Of a DNA stretch of 64,000 nt, positions 1 to 10,940 are shown one piece after another. A program made the translations under genes and the position numbers. A model generated the notes under the pieces. That model was not told the origin of the DNA. It worked only from the letters and a program-made list of their open reading frames with translations, and did no database searches. Every line of letters starts with the position of its first letter. Position 1 is the stretch's first letter. Source of the DNA: Boesenbergia rotunda (taxonomy: Eukaryota; Streptophyta; Magnoliopsida; Zingiberales; Zingiberaceae); NCBI GenBank assembly GCA_024364735.1, contig JAGFNQ010000857.1:652676-716675 (forward strand), given 5' to 3'.

Positions 1-1408
1 TGTCAAGTCTTGCATCGCAAGGACTATTAGATCGACATATAGCTCTCGGTCTGAAATCTTGATCGACACAGCCCGAAGCCGCTGGGTGGATTCCATGATT
101 TCCCCTAAAGGGAGAGCTGTCAGGAATCTAGACTCCCAACTCTCTGCAGGCACCTGTAACTTACTAGCAAAAGGTACTGATACGAAAGAATGGGTCGCCC
201 CAGTGTCAAACAGTGTAGTAGCTAAATGCTGAAAAATAACTATTTGACCTGTTACGACCGTGGAGGCGCTGGCAGCTTCTTCCTTCGTGAGGGAAAAGAC
301 TCTGGCATTGGTTGGAACTGGCGCTGCTTCCAACCTTCCCTGACTGATCTGAGGTCCCTCCAGTATAGTAGGCATGTAATGTAACTGAGGCTTGCCTCCA
401 TACTGTACGGACTGCTGAGGAAGTACCTTAAACTTGTTCGGGCAGTCTTTGGATCTGTGTCCCTCTTGTCCACATGAGTAGCATCCAGTTACACCCAAAA
501 GGCATGCTCCTGGATGGGTCCTCCCACACTTAGGACAAGGTGGATACCTAGCTTGCTTGTTCTCTGGGTTTCCTTTTTGGCTGCCAGCCACTGCTTCCTT
601 TGTGGTTCTTGTTCTTCCAGTTCTGGTTATTTGGCTGAGGCTTTTGGCCTCCTGTTGTCTTGTTCTCAATCAGGACTGGCTTCTGCTGTGTTTGTTGTGC
701 CTTGATGCTATTCAGATAGTGCTCTGAGATTAGAGCACTACTGACCAACTCCTCGCTGGTCTGAGGTCGGTGCGTCCCGCTGTTCACGTTGAGTGCTATT
801 TCAGGGTTCAGTATGCGGAGCATCAGTCTGACTCGCTCCTTCTCTGTGCTGACTAGCTCTGGGCAGAGGCGAGCTAGTCTGTTGAACTTCGTGACTGCTT
901 CTCCCACTGGTAGGTTACCTTGTCTGAACTCCATGAAGTCCTCGTAGTGCTTGTTGGTAACCCGCATGTGGAAGAACTCCTCATAGAACTCTTGCTCGAA
1001 ATCTGTCCAGCTCATCTGGTTAACTATCCTCTTACTCTTGACCCGCTCCCACCACATACGAGCATCTCCAGTTAGGCAGAAGGAGGCACATTTGACCTTC
1101 TCGACTTCTGGCCAGTCAAGAAGTTCCATTGTGCTCTCTAAAGTCTTGAACCAAGCCTGGGCATCCCAGGGCTCAGTCGTGCCTGAGAAACTTTCAGGTT
1201 TCAGCCTCTGCCACTGGACGAGGTATGCTTCTTGTCTTCGGTTCACGGCAGGGGTCTCCTGTGTGACTGGTGGAACTTCAGCCACCACTGGAGTTCCCAC
1301 TCCTGCTGTGGGTGGTGTAGGGGGCACTGGGTGCTGATTTGCCATCAGTGTGGCGATGGTCTTCTGTTGCTCTAAAATCTGAGCTTGTATTTGAGCAATG
1401 ACTGCCAT
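1..1408 (-). pseudogene. gag: gag plus protease start of Tekay-like element, one frameshift
   Basis: The structural protein forms the virus-like particle around element RNA in the cytoplasm. The first frame (1408-548, 286 residues) carries the Retrotrans_gag core, about residues 65-230, with the family pattern of conserved Trp, Phe and Leu (for example DARMWWERVK). Near 560-575, beside an A-rich run, the frame shifts by one. The other frame continues with a zinc knuckle CYSCGQEGHRSKDC (CX2CX4HX4C) and, near 220-210, the aspartic protease motif LFDTGATHSF, and is open to base 1. The start is the first ATG after the leader. One frameshift with an otherwise open frame suggests recent decay, though a programmed shift cannot be excluded without other copies. 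Confidence 0.8.
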
Positions 1409-1776
1409 TAGGTTTGGCTGTTCTGTGTCAGGCTCATTGTTATCTTGAACTGGAGTTCCGTTCCTTGCATTAGGAGCTCAGCCTCTTCTTGCCATCTAAT
1501 AATGCATAAATGAACAAGAATCACTACTACACCTCTAGGTATAACTTGTCTTCTTACTTAGTAACCTAATATCCATTCTAGGGATTAAACATGATTCCGT
1601 GATACTAAGGTATTAAACATGCTTCCTTGTTCTATGCACATATGAGTAAGTACTTAAGCATTTCTCTATACTGCAATTAAATAAAGGAGCAATAGAAAAA
1701 CTGAAACTTAAAACTTTCTTACTTGAAGACGGCAAGGTTGATGCTGATGTGTGTGTGATGCTGGAGAATGGGAACT

Positions 1777-1788
1777 GCTCTGATACCA
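1777..1788 (-). other. Primer binding site, initiator tRNA-Met
   Basis: On the minus strand this reads TGGTATCAGAGC, the complement of the plant initiator tRNA-Met 3' end. It lies 2 bases from the LTR inner end at 1791 and fixes the element's orientation. Confidence 0.9.
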
Positions 1789-1790
1789 AC

Positions 1791-3921
1791 TGTAGCGACC
1801 CGCCTTCTCTACCTTTGACGGACCGTTACTTTGTCTACTTCTTGACTCTAATGCACGACTAAAAATGCGGAACTTTTTTTTTGTATTTAATCTATCTAAG
1901 AATGAGATTCTAACTTTAATAGTCATGCATGATACAATGGTACATTACTAGCAATCCTAACCATTTAAACTCATCACACAGGGTTCTATAACATTACTAA
2001 AGCATTATGGAATATGAATGCAACTTTTCTAAGTATATTTAAAGCAACAAAACTTAATTCAAAAGGAGACTAGCAACATCCCTATCCAAACTCCACTTAT
2101 AAAATTCTATAACATTTCTAGAACTTCATAGAATGTAAATCTTACTTTTCTACCGAATTTACAAGCATTTTAAGCACAATTAGGACCTAGTCCAAAAGGG
2201 AATAATAAGCTCAAGAATAAGTCTAAAATTCAATGTATCCACATGCTAAACTACTCATGCCCTTGCTCATCTAGTGCATTCACAAAAGTATGCATACTAA
2301 TTGAAATGACATGGGATCTTCATTCTACAAAATTGAGCATGTAAAACTATCCGAAGCATAAATGTTTAATAAACTCCATAACACAATAACTTGGAATTTG
2401 GAAACCTTAAACATTGCATTTCAAATAAGCTAAACTGTCTCGTCCCAAGGACCTCTCCAAGGTCAGCCACCACACACACGTCACTCAGCACCGCCTCGTC
2501 GCCTTCCTTCAGAATTGCTTGCCTTTACCTTTATCTGCAGTAAGAGGAAATGCAACTAATAAGCATAAAGCTTAGCAAGTACTATCTAGCTCACAAAATC
2601 TCGAAATGTGCAAGCATGCTTTTTAAACAATGTGAAATCACAGGAGATACTTTTATGCTTAAAAGAAACACTAAAACATGTATAACTCAAAACATGCATA
2701 CTCAAGCATTAATAAGTCTTAACTCACTTTTTCTTGGCTTACTTGAAACTTTAGCAATTCTTTAACTTTAAATCTTTCTTTAACTTTAGAAAAACTTCCT
2801 TAAACTTTATAAAAACTTTGCTAAAGCATATACTTGAAAATAATAACTCATTTGGATCCACTTAAGACGTAAGTACCATCTTATGCGTGTTCCCTAAAAG
2901 GTTGGGGTAGCGAGCCACCAATCCTAATAGAGTAGACCTTGGTCTTCCAGGGCCAAGACCTTGGAATTGGACACCTGGATTTCTTTAACGACACCCTTGG
3001 ACGCCGGGTACTGGCCTTAGAAAATAAAATACTTACTTTTTCTTATCTTGAATGCCTTGGCATTTTAACGAGCACCTTGTGTGCCCAAATCCCTAAGTCT
3101 TGACTTTTGGGGATTTCTTAAGGCCTTGGCCTTTTCTTTTCTTATCTTTATCTTCTCTTTTCTTTTCTCATAACTTTTCTTAGACCCTAACCTCATATAG
3201 GGTACTTAATTAAACTTATACAAGCATGGATTAAACTAGGGTTACATGCAAAATCATAACTAAAGGAAAATTGCATTTTTAACTTTCTGACGGGAAAAAC
3301 TTCCGAAAAACCGCCTCTTACTGCAGGTGAGCAGTACTTACCTTGATTTCTTGGACTTACAACCGAAATTAGACGACTAGGGCTCGGGTGAAACTTGAGA
3401 TCCCTACGAACCGTCCGCGCCTACGTGTTCTTCTCGTCGAGACAAACGAAACGCTCCGACCCCCTTGAGATTCCCTTAGCCGGCGCCCCTTAGGAGAGGA
3501 GAGGAGGAAAGAAAACCTAGGTTCCCTTTTGTTTTCGCCGCCCCTCCCTCGCCCCCTTCTCGCACGCAGCCGAAAATTCTCCTCCAAGGGTTTCATGCGA
3601 CTTAAGCGGGGTTTAAATACCTCTTCATGAAAAAACTTAACTACTCTATAAAATTATTTCTCTCCGCCTTTTGTTGTGCTTGATACCCTAGCCCAGCCGG
3701 TCACTTGCGCGCCCTTAAGGGCTTGCTCCTCCTGTGGTCGCGAGTTCGAACCCCCCTGCTGCCCTTTAAAGTTTTTCCTTTTTTAAAAATACTAAACGGA
3801 CTCGGAAAATTCCATAAAAATATTCTAAAAATTCCTAAAAATATCTAGAATATTTCTAAAATATTTTTAAATAGTTCTAAGGACTTTAAGAACTTCAATA
3901 TGGAAATTTTGGGGCGTTACA
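1791..3921 (-). repeat. 5' LTR of Tekay-like element
   Basis: A 2131-bp LTR with TG...CA ends. A TATTTAAA-like box on the minus strand near 3610-3618 is a plausible promoter. The short Arg-rich frame at 3369-3596 is LTR sequence and not a gene. Around 3683-3765 lies a GC-rich stretch with GTTCGAACCCC, resembling a tRNA box B. The 5 bases after the LTR (CAGAT, 3922-3926) should be one copy of the target duplication. Confidence 0.88.
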
Positions 3922-4669
3922 CAGATCTTGCTCCAAGGTGGTGATCGAGTTGGTCACGCCTCTGACGAAGAAAATTTGAAAGAAAACGATGAAAAGCTCG
4001 GAAAGAACGAAGACAGTGGTTGAAGCTCGGTTAGGACGCGACAGATCTGAAAACAGAGGAAGTCTGTTTAAGTAGTTGAACAGTGAACGGCTGAGATTAA
4101 TTCCACTTCATCCAACGGTTGATCTTCGTCCGATTTGACTCAAAATTTCCAGATCTTGATCAGAGGTCAGGATCATCCTCGTGGTAGCTCGGATCTGTCA
4201 GATCTCCAATGGATGGTTCAGATCACCTTGATCTTTGAATGGATGGTCTAGATCCCTCTGATCGTGATCCAACGACCAGATGATCTCCGATTGGGCTGAA
4301 ACCTTTAGATCTTGATCTGCTCGCTCGATTAACCTTAATCCCAACTCGGATTGATCAGAAGTTCTCAGATGGTCTAGATCTAACCGTCTTTGCATCGGAC
4401 GGTCCAAATTAGTTGACGCTTGATCACTTGATCCAATCCACTTTTGACTCAACTTTGACCCAACATGACCTAGGTCCCTGATCATTTGAAGCCTACAAAT
4501 GTAGATCAAAAATTAAGTGACAAAATAACTCAAATATATCAAAATTTGTAATTAGGTCCAAAAAGAGTATAAATCCTAAAACCTAGGGTAAATCCACAAT
4601 TACACAAGTAAAATATGGGTCAAACAAGGATTTAAGCATATAAAATGATCAATAAAATGACACTTATCA
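3922..4669 (-). repeat. A2 3' LTR, 5' portion only
   Basis: Matches 12714-13460 base for base apart from about 26 substitutions and one indel. The element-strand LTR start TGATAAGTGTCATT ends at 4669. The remaining 1.77 kb of this LTR should lie left of the window, beyond the Tekay-like element. Confidence 0.88.
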
Positions 4670-4685
4670 ACTCCCCCACAATTAA
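4670..4685 (-). other. A2 polypurine tract
   Basis: On the element strand this reads TTAATTGTGGGGGAGT directly against the 3' LTR start, the usual place for plus-strand DNA priming. Two close copies of this motif also occur inside the element, at 6218-6233 and 6956-6970. Confidence 0.8.
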
Positions 4686-6767
4686 GCTTGAGCGTCTCGC
4701 GAAAAGTACTAAATATGTATCCCCTAGCTTTTCTCAAACATAAGTAGAAGCAATTGAAAAGAAATTACCTAGGGTTGTTAATTCTAAAAAATCTAAGCTC
4801 TATGGATTAGTATCTTGTCCTTAAATCAATAACTTAGCAATTTCAACCTTCATGATTCATTGAGATGAATTTCACTCACTAAACCTCTCAAAGGAAATTT
4901 TTGGTGGCTCTCTTCCTAAGGTCTAAATACATGATGAAAATGGAGCTCACTCATACACACATGCTTTTTGCACTACCATATGCTTGCTTGTTATCTACTC
5001 TCTACCATTATTGATGATTCAAATCTACATCTATAAAAGTTTATTCAAAAGTGAAAAATATATAAAATGGTAGAAATGAAGTAACAACTAAGAAAATAGT
5101 AAAATTGATAAAGTGGAAGACTTGAATGCTCAAGGATATTCTTGATGAACTTTGCCCTCGTCAATCCTCATAATGAAATCAAAAATGTGAGGGAATGAGG
5201 CTTTGGCATTGCCCTTCAAAAATTTGATGAGAAGACCTCATCAACTCCTTTGTGCCACTTTTCCATCTTGCGTGCCAATCTTGCTCTTTGTTTTGTTTTC
5301 TTATTTTTTTTCTCTTCCTTTCTTTTCTCTAATGAAATCAGAATGTATTTGAACAAAGCTCTGATTTGGATGAGAATATCTCCACTGATTTCATGGTGCC
5401 AACAATTCATTATGTGCCAACTTGTTCCTTTTGTTTTTCTCAAACTGCTTTTTTCTTTTTTTTTCTTTTCTGTTTTTTTTAGCTGCTAACTCCCTGATTT
5501 TTCTGCAGCTTCTCCTTGTTTTATTCATGATGTGATCAGCTTTCCCGAATCCTTATTAGAACCAGTTCAGCTTGTATCTCAATCGATTTGCTAATAAGAA
5601 TCAATGTGTTTTCCCTTTAATTTCCAGCTCTTCATCTTTTCCATAGCTGCATTTCTGCATCTCAACTTGCTGCCCTCCAATTTTCTGTTCTCCAGAGTAA
5701 TTGCTAGTTATTGTTTTAATCCTTGACAGCACCTTTGCATTGGTTTAAATTCAAATCAGTCCAGCATCAGTTCAGATCTGCATAACTTTTTTTTTTCTGT
5801 TTTGGCACAAACATTTCTGCATTTGTTTCAACTTTTCAGCATTTTTTTTTTCAATTCAGACTTTTAACAAAGTGTTGTTGAGCTTACCTTCCTTAATTCC
5901 AACTTGATCCAAATTCTTAATCCACATCATCTCTAATCCAAGTTAGTCTCACAGATTTTTTTTTTCCTTTTGCATAGTTTTTTTTTTCGTGTGCCATTTT
6001 TTTTCTCTTTTTTTTTTCTCTGTACCCGAATGGAACTTGCAAAGAATAGCTTGAATCCCCAAATTAACAACAGAAATCTAGATGTTCCAATGGCTTCTCT
6101 TCCTTAACACTTCTTCTTGTTTATTCTTGACACCAACTCAACTCAATTTGGCACATGAAATTTTTTTTTTTCAAATGAAGTGCTTCCTTGATGAAAATAC
6201 ATTCCAAAACACTAATCACTCCCCCACACTTAATCCTTTGTCCGTCTCGGGCAAAATAACATCAAAGAACATCCCCAAACAACAAATCCCTAGAAAGTAT
6301 GGCTAGGAGTAGGAAATAAGGAAAGAAAAATAGAATGAACATGATTATTGTCAAGAATTGATATGGAAAGGTAAACAAATTTATTAGCCTCTATAGATGT
6401 GATCTAATCATTGAAATATGGTTTTGAAAGAACCCAAGCAAGTTCTAGAGTACAATCACATGTATGTGTCACAAAAATAAAGCTAATCCTCACTAGGTAC
6501 AAATAATTCACCTCAAGTCCTCAATCAAGAATCCATGGCCAAGTAGTACTCAAGCATCCAAGATTTCATCAATGAGCTCAAATCTAAAGTTTTAACAACC
6601 AAATTTAATTCATTTTCAAGAGACTCTAAAATGTTATCAAGACAACCTAGAGAGATACATTTATTCCTACTCATGAAGAAAAAGTGCCAAAAGACATAAA
6701 ATGGTATTTACAATGTCTCCTATTTATTCTTCTACTCTACTCAAGCATTTATTAGCAAGAATTCATT
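4686..6767 (-). other. A2 non-coding 3' region
   Basis: About 2.1 kb between the coding frame and the 3' LTR, with no credible gene. It is AT-rich with long T runs on the plus strand (about 5290-6180), that is A runs in the element transcript. It aligns with 41243-43493 of A3. A purine-rich motif like the polypurine tract recurs at 6218-6233 and 6956-6970, and the first of these is followed by a stretch resembling the one after the true tract (CGTCTCG and surroundings), so the region looks built from diverged duplications. Confidence 0.7.
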
Positions 6768-9700
6768 TTAAAAGAAAATTCTACTTCTAAAGAACATAAT
6801 AATGAAACATGCAATGAAAGAAAATGCAAGAAGGAACAAACTCCCCTTTATTTCTGGCGGTCGGAGTCTATCTAGAAATAATCTCCATCGTGGTAGTGGA
6901 GGGATATGGGTAATCGAGAGAGTTCCCTTCATTTGATCACTTTCATGGTATAGGGCTCCCCCACACTTGAACTTTACAGAAAAATGTTCAGGTGGCCGCA
7001 GGCGATTTAGGTACAAGACCCATGTAAGAGGTGGAGTGCTTCGAATTAAAGTAAGATCTACTCCTCCCTCTTGATGCCTTTTGAAAAACCCATCCAGGAG
7101 GTTGAAGACTATCTAAATGGAGTACCCACTCAAGAAATCTCTGAGACCCTGCAAAAATATGTAAAACCTTTCTCAAGCGTGCGGGGTAAGAAAGAAGTGC
7201 AATATCATCAATCTCTACATAAAATGTATCTAAAAATGCATCGCATCCAATAAAATCAATTTTTGGTACCTCAGTAAATTTTTCACAAGCATATTCTACA
7301 TGAGGTATATCAAGAAATATTTCACAGTCAATAAAGTCAATCTCAGGTATCTCCAGAAGTTTTTCACATTCAATTTCAGCATAAGAAATAACAAGAGATT
7401 CTTCACAAAAAACAACTTCAATTTCAGGCTCTTCTAAAAATTTTTCAAAATCAATTTTAGCATAATCTGTCTCAAGAATATCATAGCAATGCATAAAATC
7501 AAGCCTGGGTGCCTCTAAAGAATTTTCATAATTCTTTTTCACAAATGATGTATCAAGACATTCTTCACATGCAAATCTAGACATCTCTCTGAAATTTTCT
7601 AAAGGAAAAGAAGAAATACTTACCTGATCGTGCTGAAAAATGTCTGTTGGTTCTACAAGAAATACCTCCATCTCAGGCTCAAATTCTTGTGGACATTCAA
7701 CTGGAATAGGTGATCCTTGGGTACTTGCTCCCATCATGCAAGTCCCTACACTTTCTAGAAATGGTGGTGGTCCCTGGGGCTCTGTGCAATCCCCTACACA
7801 TGTAGAATCATCTTCTGTGCATGCCTCCTTAGTAATTCCTGCAACAACCTTATTAAAAAGATTAGGACTATCAACAGCAGTATCATCACAAAATAAAAAA
7901 CAAAAAAAATCCAGTAAAGCTTCAGTTTTGAAATCAAGGCTGTCACATGCTTTTCCATTCATCTCCTCAGCTTCCTCTGAAATCAAAGCTCCTCCCACTA
8001 TGTCAAACGTACCATCATCATCAATAAACTGTGCCTCAAAAGTGTCCTCTGCGGTGTCTATGCTCATAATAGAGTGATCTCCCCTAGGGTCCTTCATGGC
8101 ATCAAAAATGCTAAACTGGACTACTGTGTCTCCCACCTCCATCGAAAGTGTGCCAGCATAAACATCAATCTTTGTTCTGACCGTCTTCAGAAAAGGCCTC
8201 CCAAGGATGACTGGGGATCTACGTGCAAGATACTCTCCTTCCATGTCTAGAATGTAGAAGTCTGCAGGGAAAATCAACTCCTTCACTTTAACCAACACAT
8301 CTTCAATAACTCCTGCCGGGCGGGTCTGGCTTCTATCTGCTAGCTGAATCACAACTCCAGTGGACTGTAGAGGGCCAATGCCAAGCATCTGAAAGACCAT
8401 CCTGGGCATCACATTAATTGAAGCTCCTAAATCCAACATGGCATCATGGAACGTGGTGCTCCCTATCTCATAAGATACAGTAAACATGCCAGGGTCTTCA
8501 CATTTCTGAGGTATGGTATGGATGAGTGATGAAACATTCTTCCCCATGCTGACCATTTCATTTTCCTTAAGCTTCTTCTTGTGAATACAAAGATCTTTCA
8601 GAAATTTTGCATACTTAGGAACCTGTTTAATCATCGTCAGCAAGGGTACATTAATTTCTACTTTGCTAAAAAGTTTTACCAGCTCATTGTACTCTTTGGT
8701 TTTCTCCTCCTCCACTTGTCTTTTGGTTGGAGTTCTCCACTGAGGAAAGGGTAAAGGAATTGAAATTTCCTCCTCTTGAACCGAAATGGGAGGGGCTGAT
8801 TTTTGAGCTACTGTCCCACTTGTTGGAGCTGCTGTAAAATCTGTTCCGCCACTGATTTGTGCTTCGTTTTCCACCAAAATTACAAGATTGCTTGATGAGG
8901 GAGTTGCGCACGGACTAGGGGTGGAATCAACTGAATTTGAAGTGGTTTCGGGGCTATTTTGGGCTGGTAACGAAGATGCTGCCCTGTTTTCAGAAAATTC
9001 ATCTCTTGGATCATTTTGAGTTGATGCAACCTTCCCACTCCTCAAATAAATTACGCTAACATTTCCCTTAGGGTTAGGAACAGCTTGAGAAGATAGTTGG
9101 CCTGATCCCTGAGCTTTATTTTGATTTATTTCACTAGCCATTTGCCCAATTTGCCTCTCAAGGTTTTGTCTGGCGGCAAAAAGATTTCCTTGTTGTGTTT
9201 GTTGTATTTGGGACTGTTGGGGTTGATAGGAGGGTTGAAATTGTTGTTGGAAGGGCTGATAAGTATGCTGGAATGTTGGGGAATTTTGTTGAGAATTATA
9301 CCCTTGAAAATTCTGATTTTGAAAAGGAACTTGTTGTGGTGAGGGCTGAAATTGATTGGGCTGAAATCCTTGATTTTGGGGCTGAAAAGTTTGGTTCCAA
9401 GGCTGGAAATTTTGCTGTGGTTGTTGAACTTGCTGCTGTGAAGGTTGGTATTGTTGCTGAAAATTCAAATTCCCTTGGAAACCTTGTTGAACCCCTTGAA
9501 ACGGTTGCTGGAAATTCTGAAATGTAGGCTGAAATTGCTGATTTTGGGGTTGAAATTGCTGATTTTGATGCTGAGATTGTTGTGGCTGCTGGAAAGATTG
9601 TTGGGGTTGCTGAAATTGTTGTTGTGGTGGGCCTTGTTGGTAAAAAGAATTTCCATACCTCAAATTTGGATGATCCCTCCACCCAGGGTTATAAGTAGGA

Positions 9701-10770
9701 GAGTATGGGTTATTCCTAGCTTGAAATTGTCCCCTAACCAAAGCTGCTATTGTCTCATCCTGATGGAGGTTGGGGCATGAATCTGAATTGTGTTCTTGAC
9801 TAGAGCAAATGCCACATACTCTCACCACTTGGCTTGACTGTGGAGGCACCGAAATATTGGAATTTTGATTTGCATTATTAACACTCAATTGCTTAATAAA
9901 TGATGTGATCTCTGCCAATAAATTCTTTATCTCTTTCTGATCATTAAAAACCACCTGAACTTCTCCCACTCCTCTGGTGGATAATGCTCTGCTTCCAAAC
10001 TATTGTGAGTTCTCAGCCATATTTGAAATTAGCTCCCTAGCTTGATGTGGTATTTTGTTGACTAAGGCCCCTCCAGCTGCAGCATCAATCATAATCCTAT
10101 CCATCTGTAATAGTCCTTCATAAAAGTACTGGATGAGGAGCTGCTCACTAATCTGATGCTGGGGGCAACTGGAGCAAAGCTTGTTGAATCTCTCCTAATA
10201 GTCATAAAGTATCTCTCCCACCACTTGCTGAATGCCACAAATACTTTTTCTGATAATTACTGTTCTGGAGGCTGGAAAATATTTTTCTAAGAAAGCCTTC
10301 TTCATGGAAATCCAGCTAGACACATGCCCAGTAGGTAAGTAATAAAACCAGTCCTTAGCTACTCCAGTCAGAGAAAATGGAAAAGCCCTCAGTTTGATGT
10401 CTTCCTCAGAAATACCCTGAGGCTTCATAGTGGAGCAAACAACATGAAATTCATGCAAGTGTCTGTTTGGATCTTCTCTAGATAATCCTTGAAACTTAGG
10501 CAAAAGATGAATGAGTCCAGATCTGAGCTCAAAATCTCCACCCAGCTCTGGATAAGCGATACTGGAATACTGAAATGAAGCATCTGGTGCTGCAAGTTCT
10601 TTCATGGTCTTCTAGTAGTCTGCCATCTGATCAACTGAATAGGTTGAAATAGACTGAGAAGGAATAATATCAAAAGCCTCTGAAACACTGAGCTGGCTCC
10701 TCCTAGCTCTGAAAGTCCTCTCAATCTCAGGGTCAAAATCCTCTAGATCACCACCTGTAGACCTGGTCAT
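6768..10770 (-). pseudogene. gag: A2 gag-protease frame with 27-residue repeat tail
   Basis: One frame from ATG at 10770 to 6988. It starts with an Athila-type gag N-terminus (acidic, DPEIERTFRARR), then the gag core (about residues 60-240), a zinc knuckle CGICSSQEHNSDSC (near 9815), a Gln/Asn/Pro-rich stretch (about 9660-9150), and an aspartic protease with DLGA at 8433-8422 and the downstream ILGRPF motif. Instead of RT there follow an acidic linker, about five 27-residue repeats (7599-7204) and part of an LRPP-type tail. Three in-frame stops break it, all TAG (10614-10612, 10197-10195, 10002-10000). The last part of the tail (7016-6768) is in another frame. It lies between the primer site and the A-rich 3' region; element-encoded, not a host gene. 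Confidence 0.8.
7204..7599 (-). repeat. 81-bp (27-residue) coding tandem repeat in A2
   Basis: Four exact-length 27-residue units (7527-7204) preceded by a degenerate 24-residue unit. Typical units begin EKxLE(V/E)PEI and carry Cys at or near position 14 and at the end. The last three units are close to units 6-8 of A3. Confidence 0.85.
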
Positions 10771-10916
10771 AAAATCAAAACAAATCGCAGTAAAAGTATA
10801 TAGAAAGATGAAACAAATAAAATCAGATCATAAGATATAGCAGTAAATGCAAATATGGATCAGGAAAAATATGAAATGAGTACACAAGCAAAAATCAAAC
10901 AACTCAACTAGTATGT

Positions 10917-10934
10917 TCCCCGGCAACGGCGCCA
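10917..10934 (-). other. Primer binding site, tRNA-Asp
   Basis: On the element strand it reads TGGCGCCGTTGCCGGGGA, the complement of plant tRNA-Asp, the primer usual for Athila/Tat elements. It lies 6 bases from the LTR inner end at 10941. Confidence 0.88.
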
Positions 10935-10940
10935 AAAATT

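Larger units (their letters stand above)
1..3921 (-). mobile_element. Tekay-like Ty3/gypsy element (5' part, runs off left edge)
   Basis: Minus-strand LTR retrotransposon. Reading leftwards there is a 5' LTR (3921-1791), a primer site (1788-1777), an untranslated leader (1776-1409) in which I see nothing coding, then gag and the start of protease running off the window. The LTR outer end reads TGTAACGCCCC on the element strand and its inner end reads GGGTCGCTACA, the TG...CA form usual for Del/Tekay chromoviruses. It is inserted in the 3' LTR of element A2: the sequence from 3922 continues as the A2 LTR (compare 12714 onward). Clade assignment rests on gag and LTR style only, since pol lies outside the window. 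Confidence 0.85.

Noticed and set aside
3369..3596. Arg-rich 75-codon frame, possible small host gene
   Set aside because: Entirely inside the Tekay LTR with no supporting feature.
9121..9780. Long Leu/Val-rich and Ser/Thr-rich frames on both strands
   Set aside because: Shadows of the Gln/Asn-rich part of the A2 gag frame; the same happens at 45315-45759 in A3.
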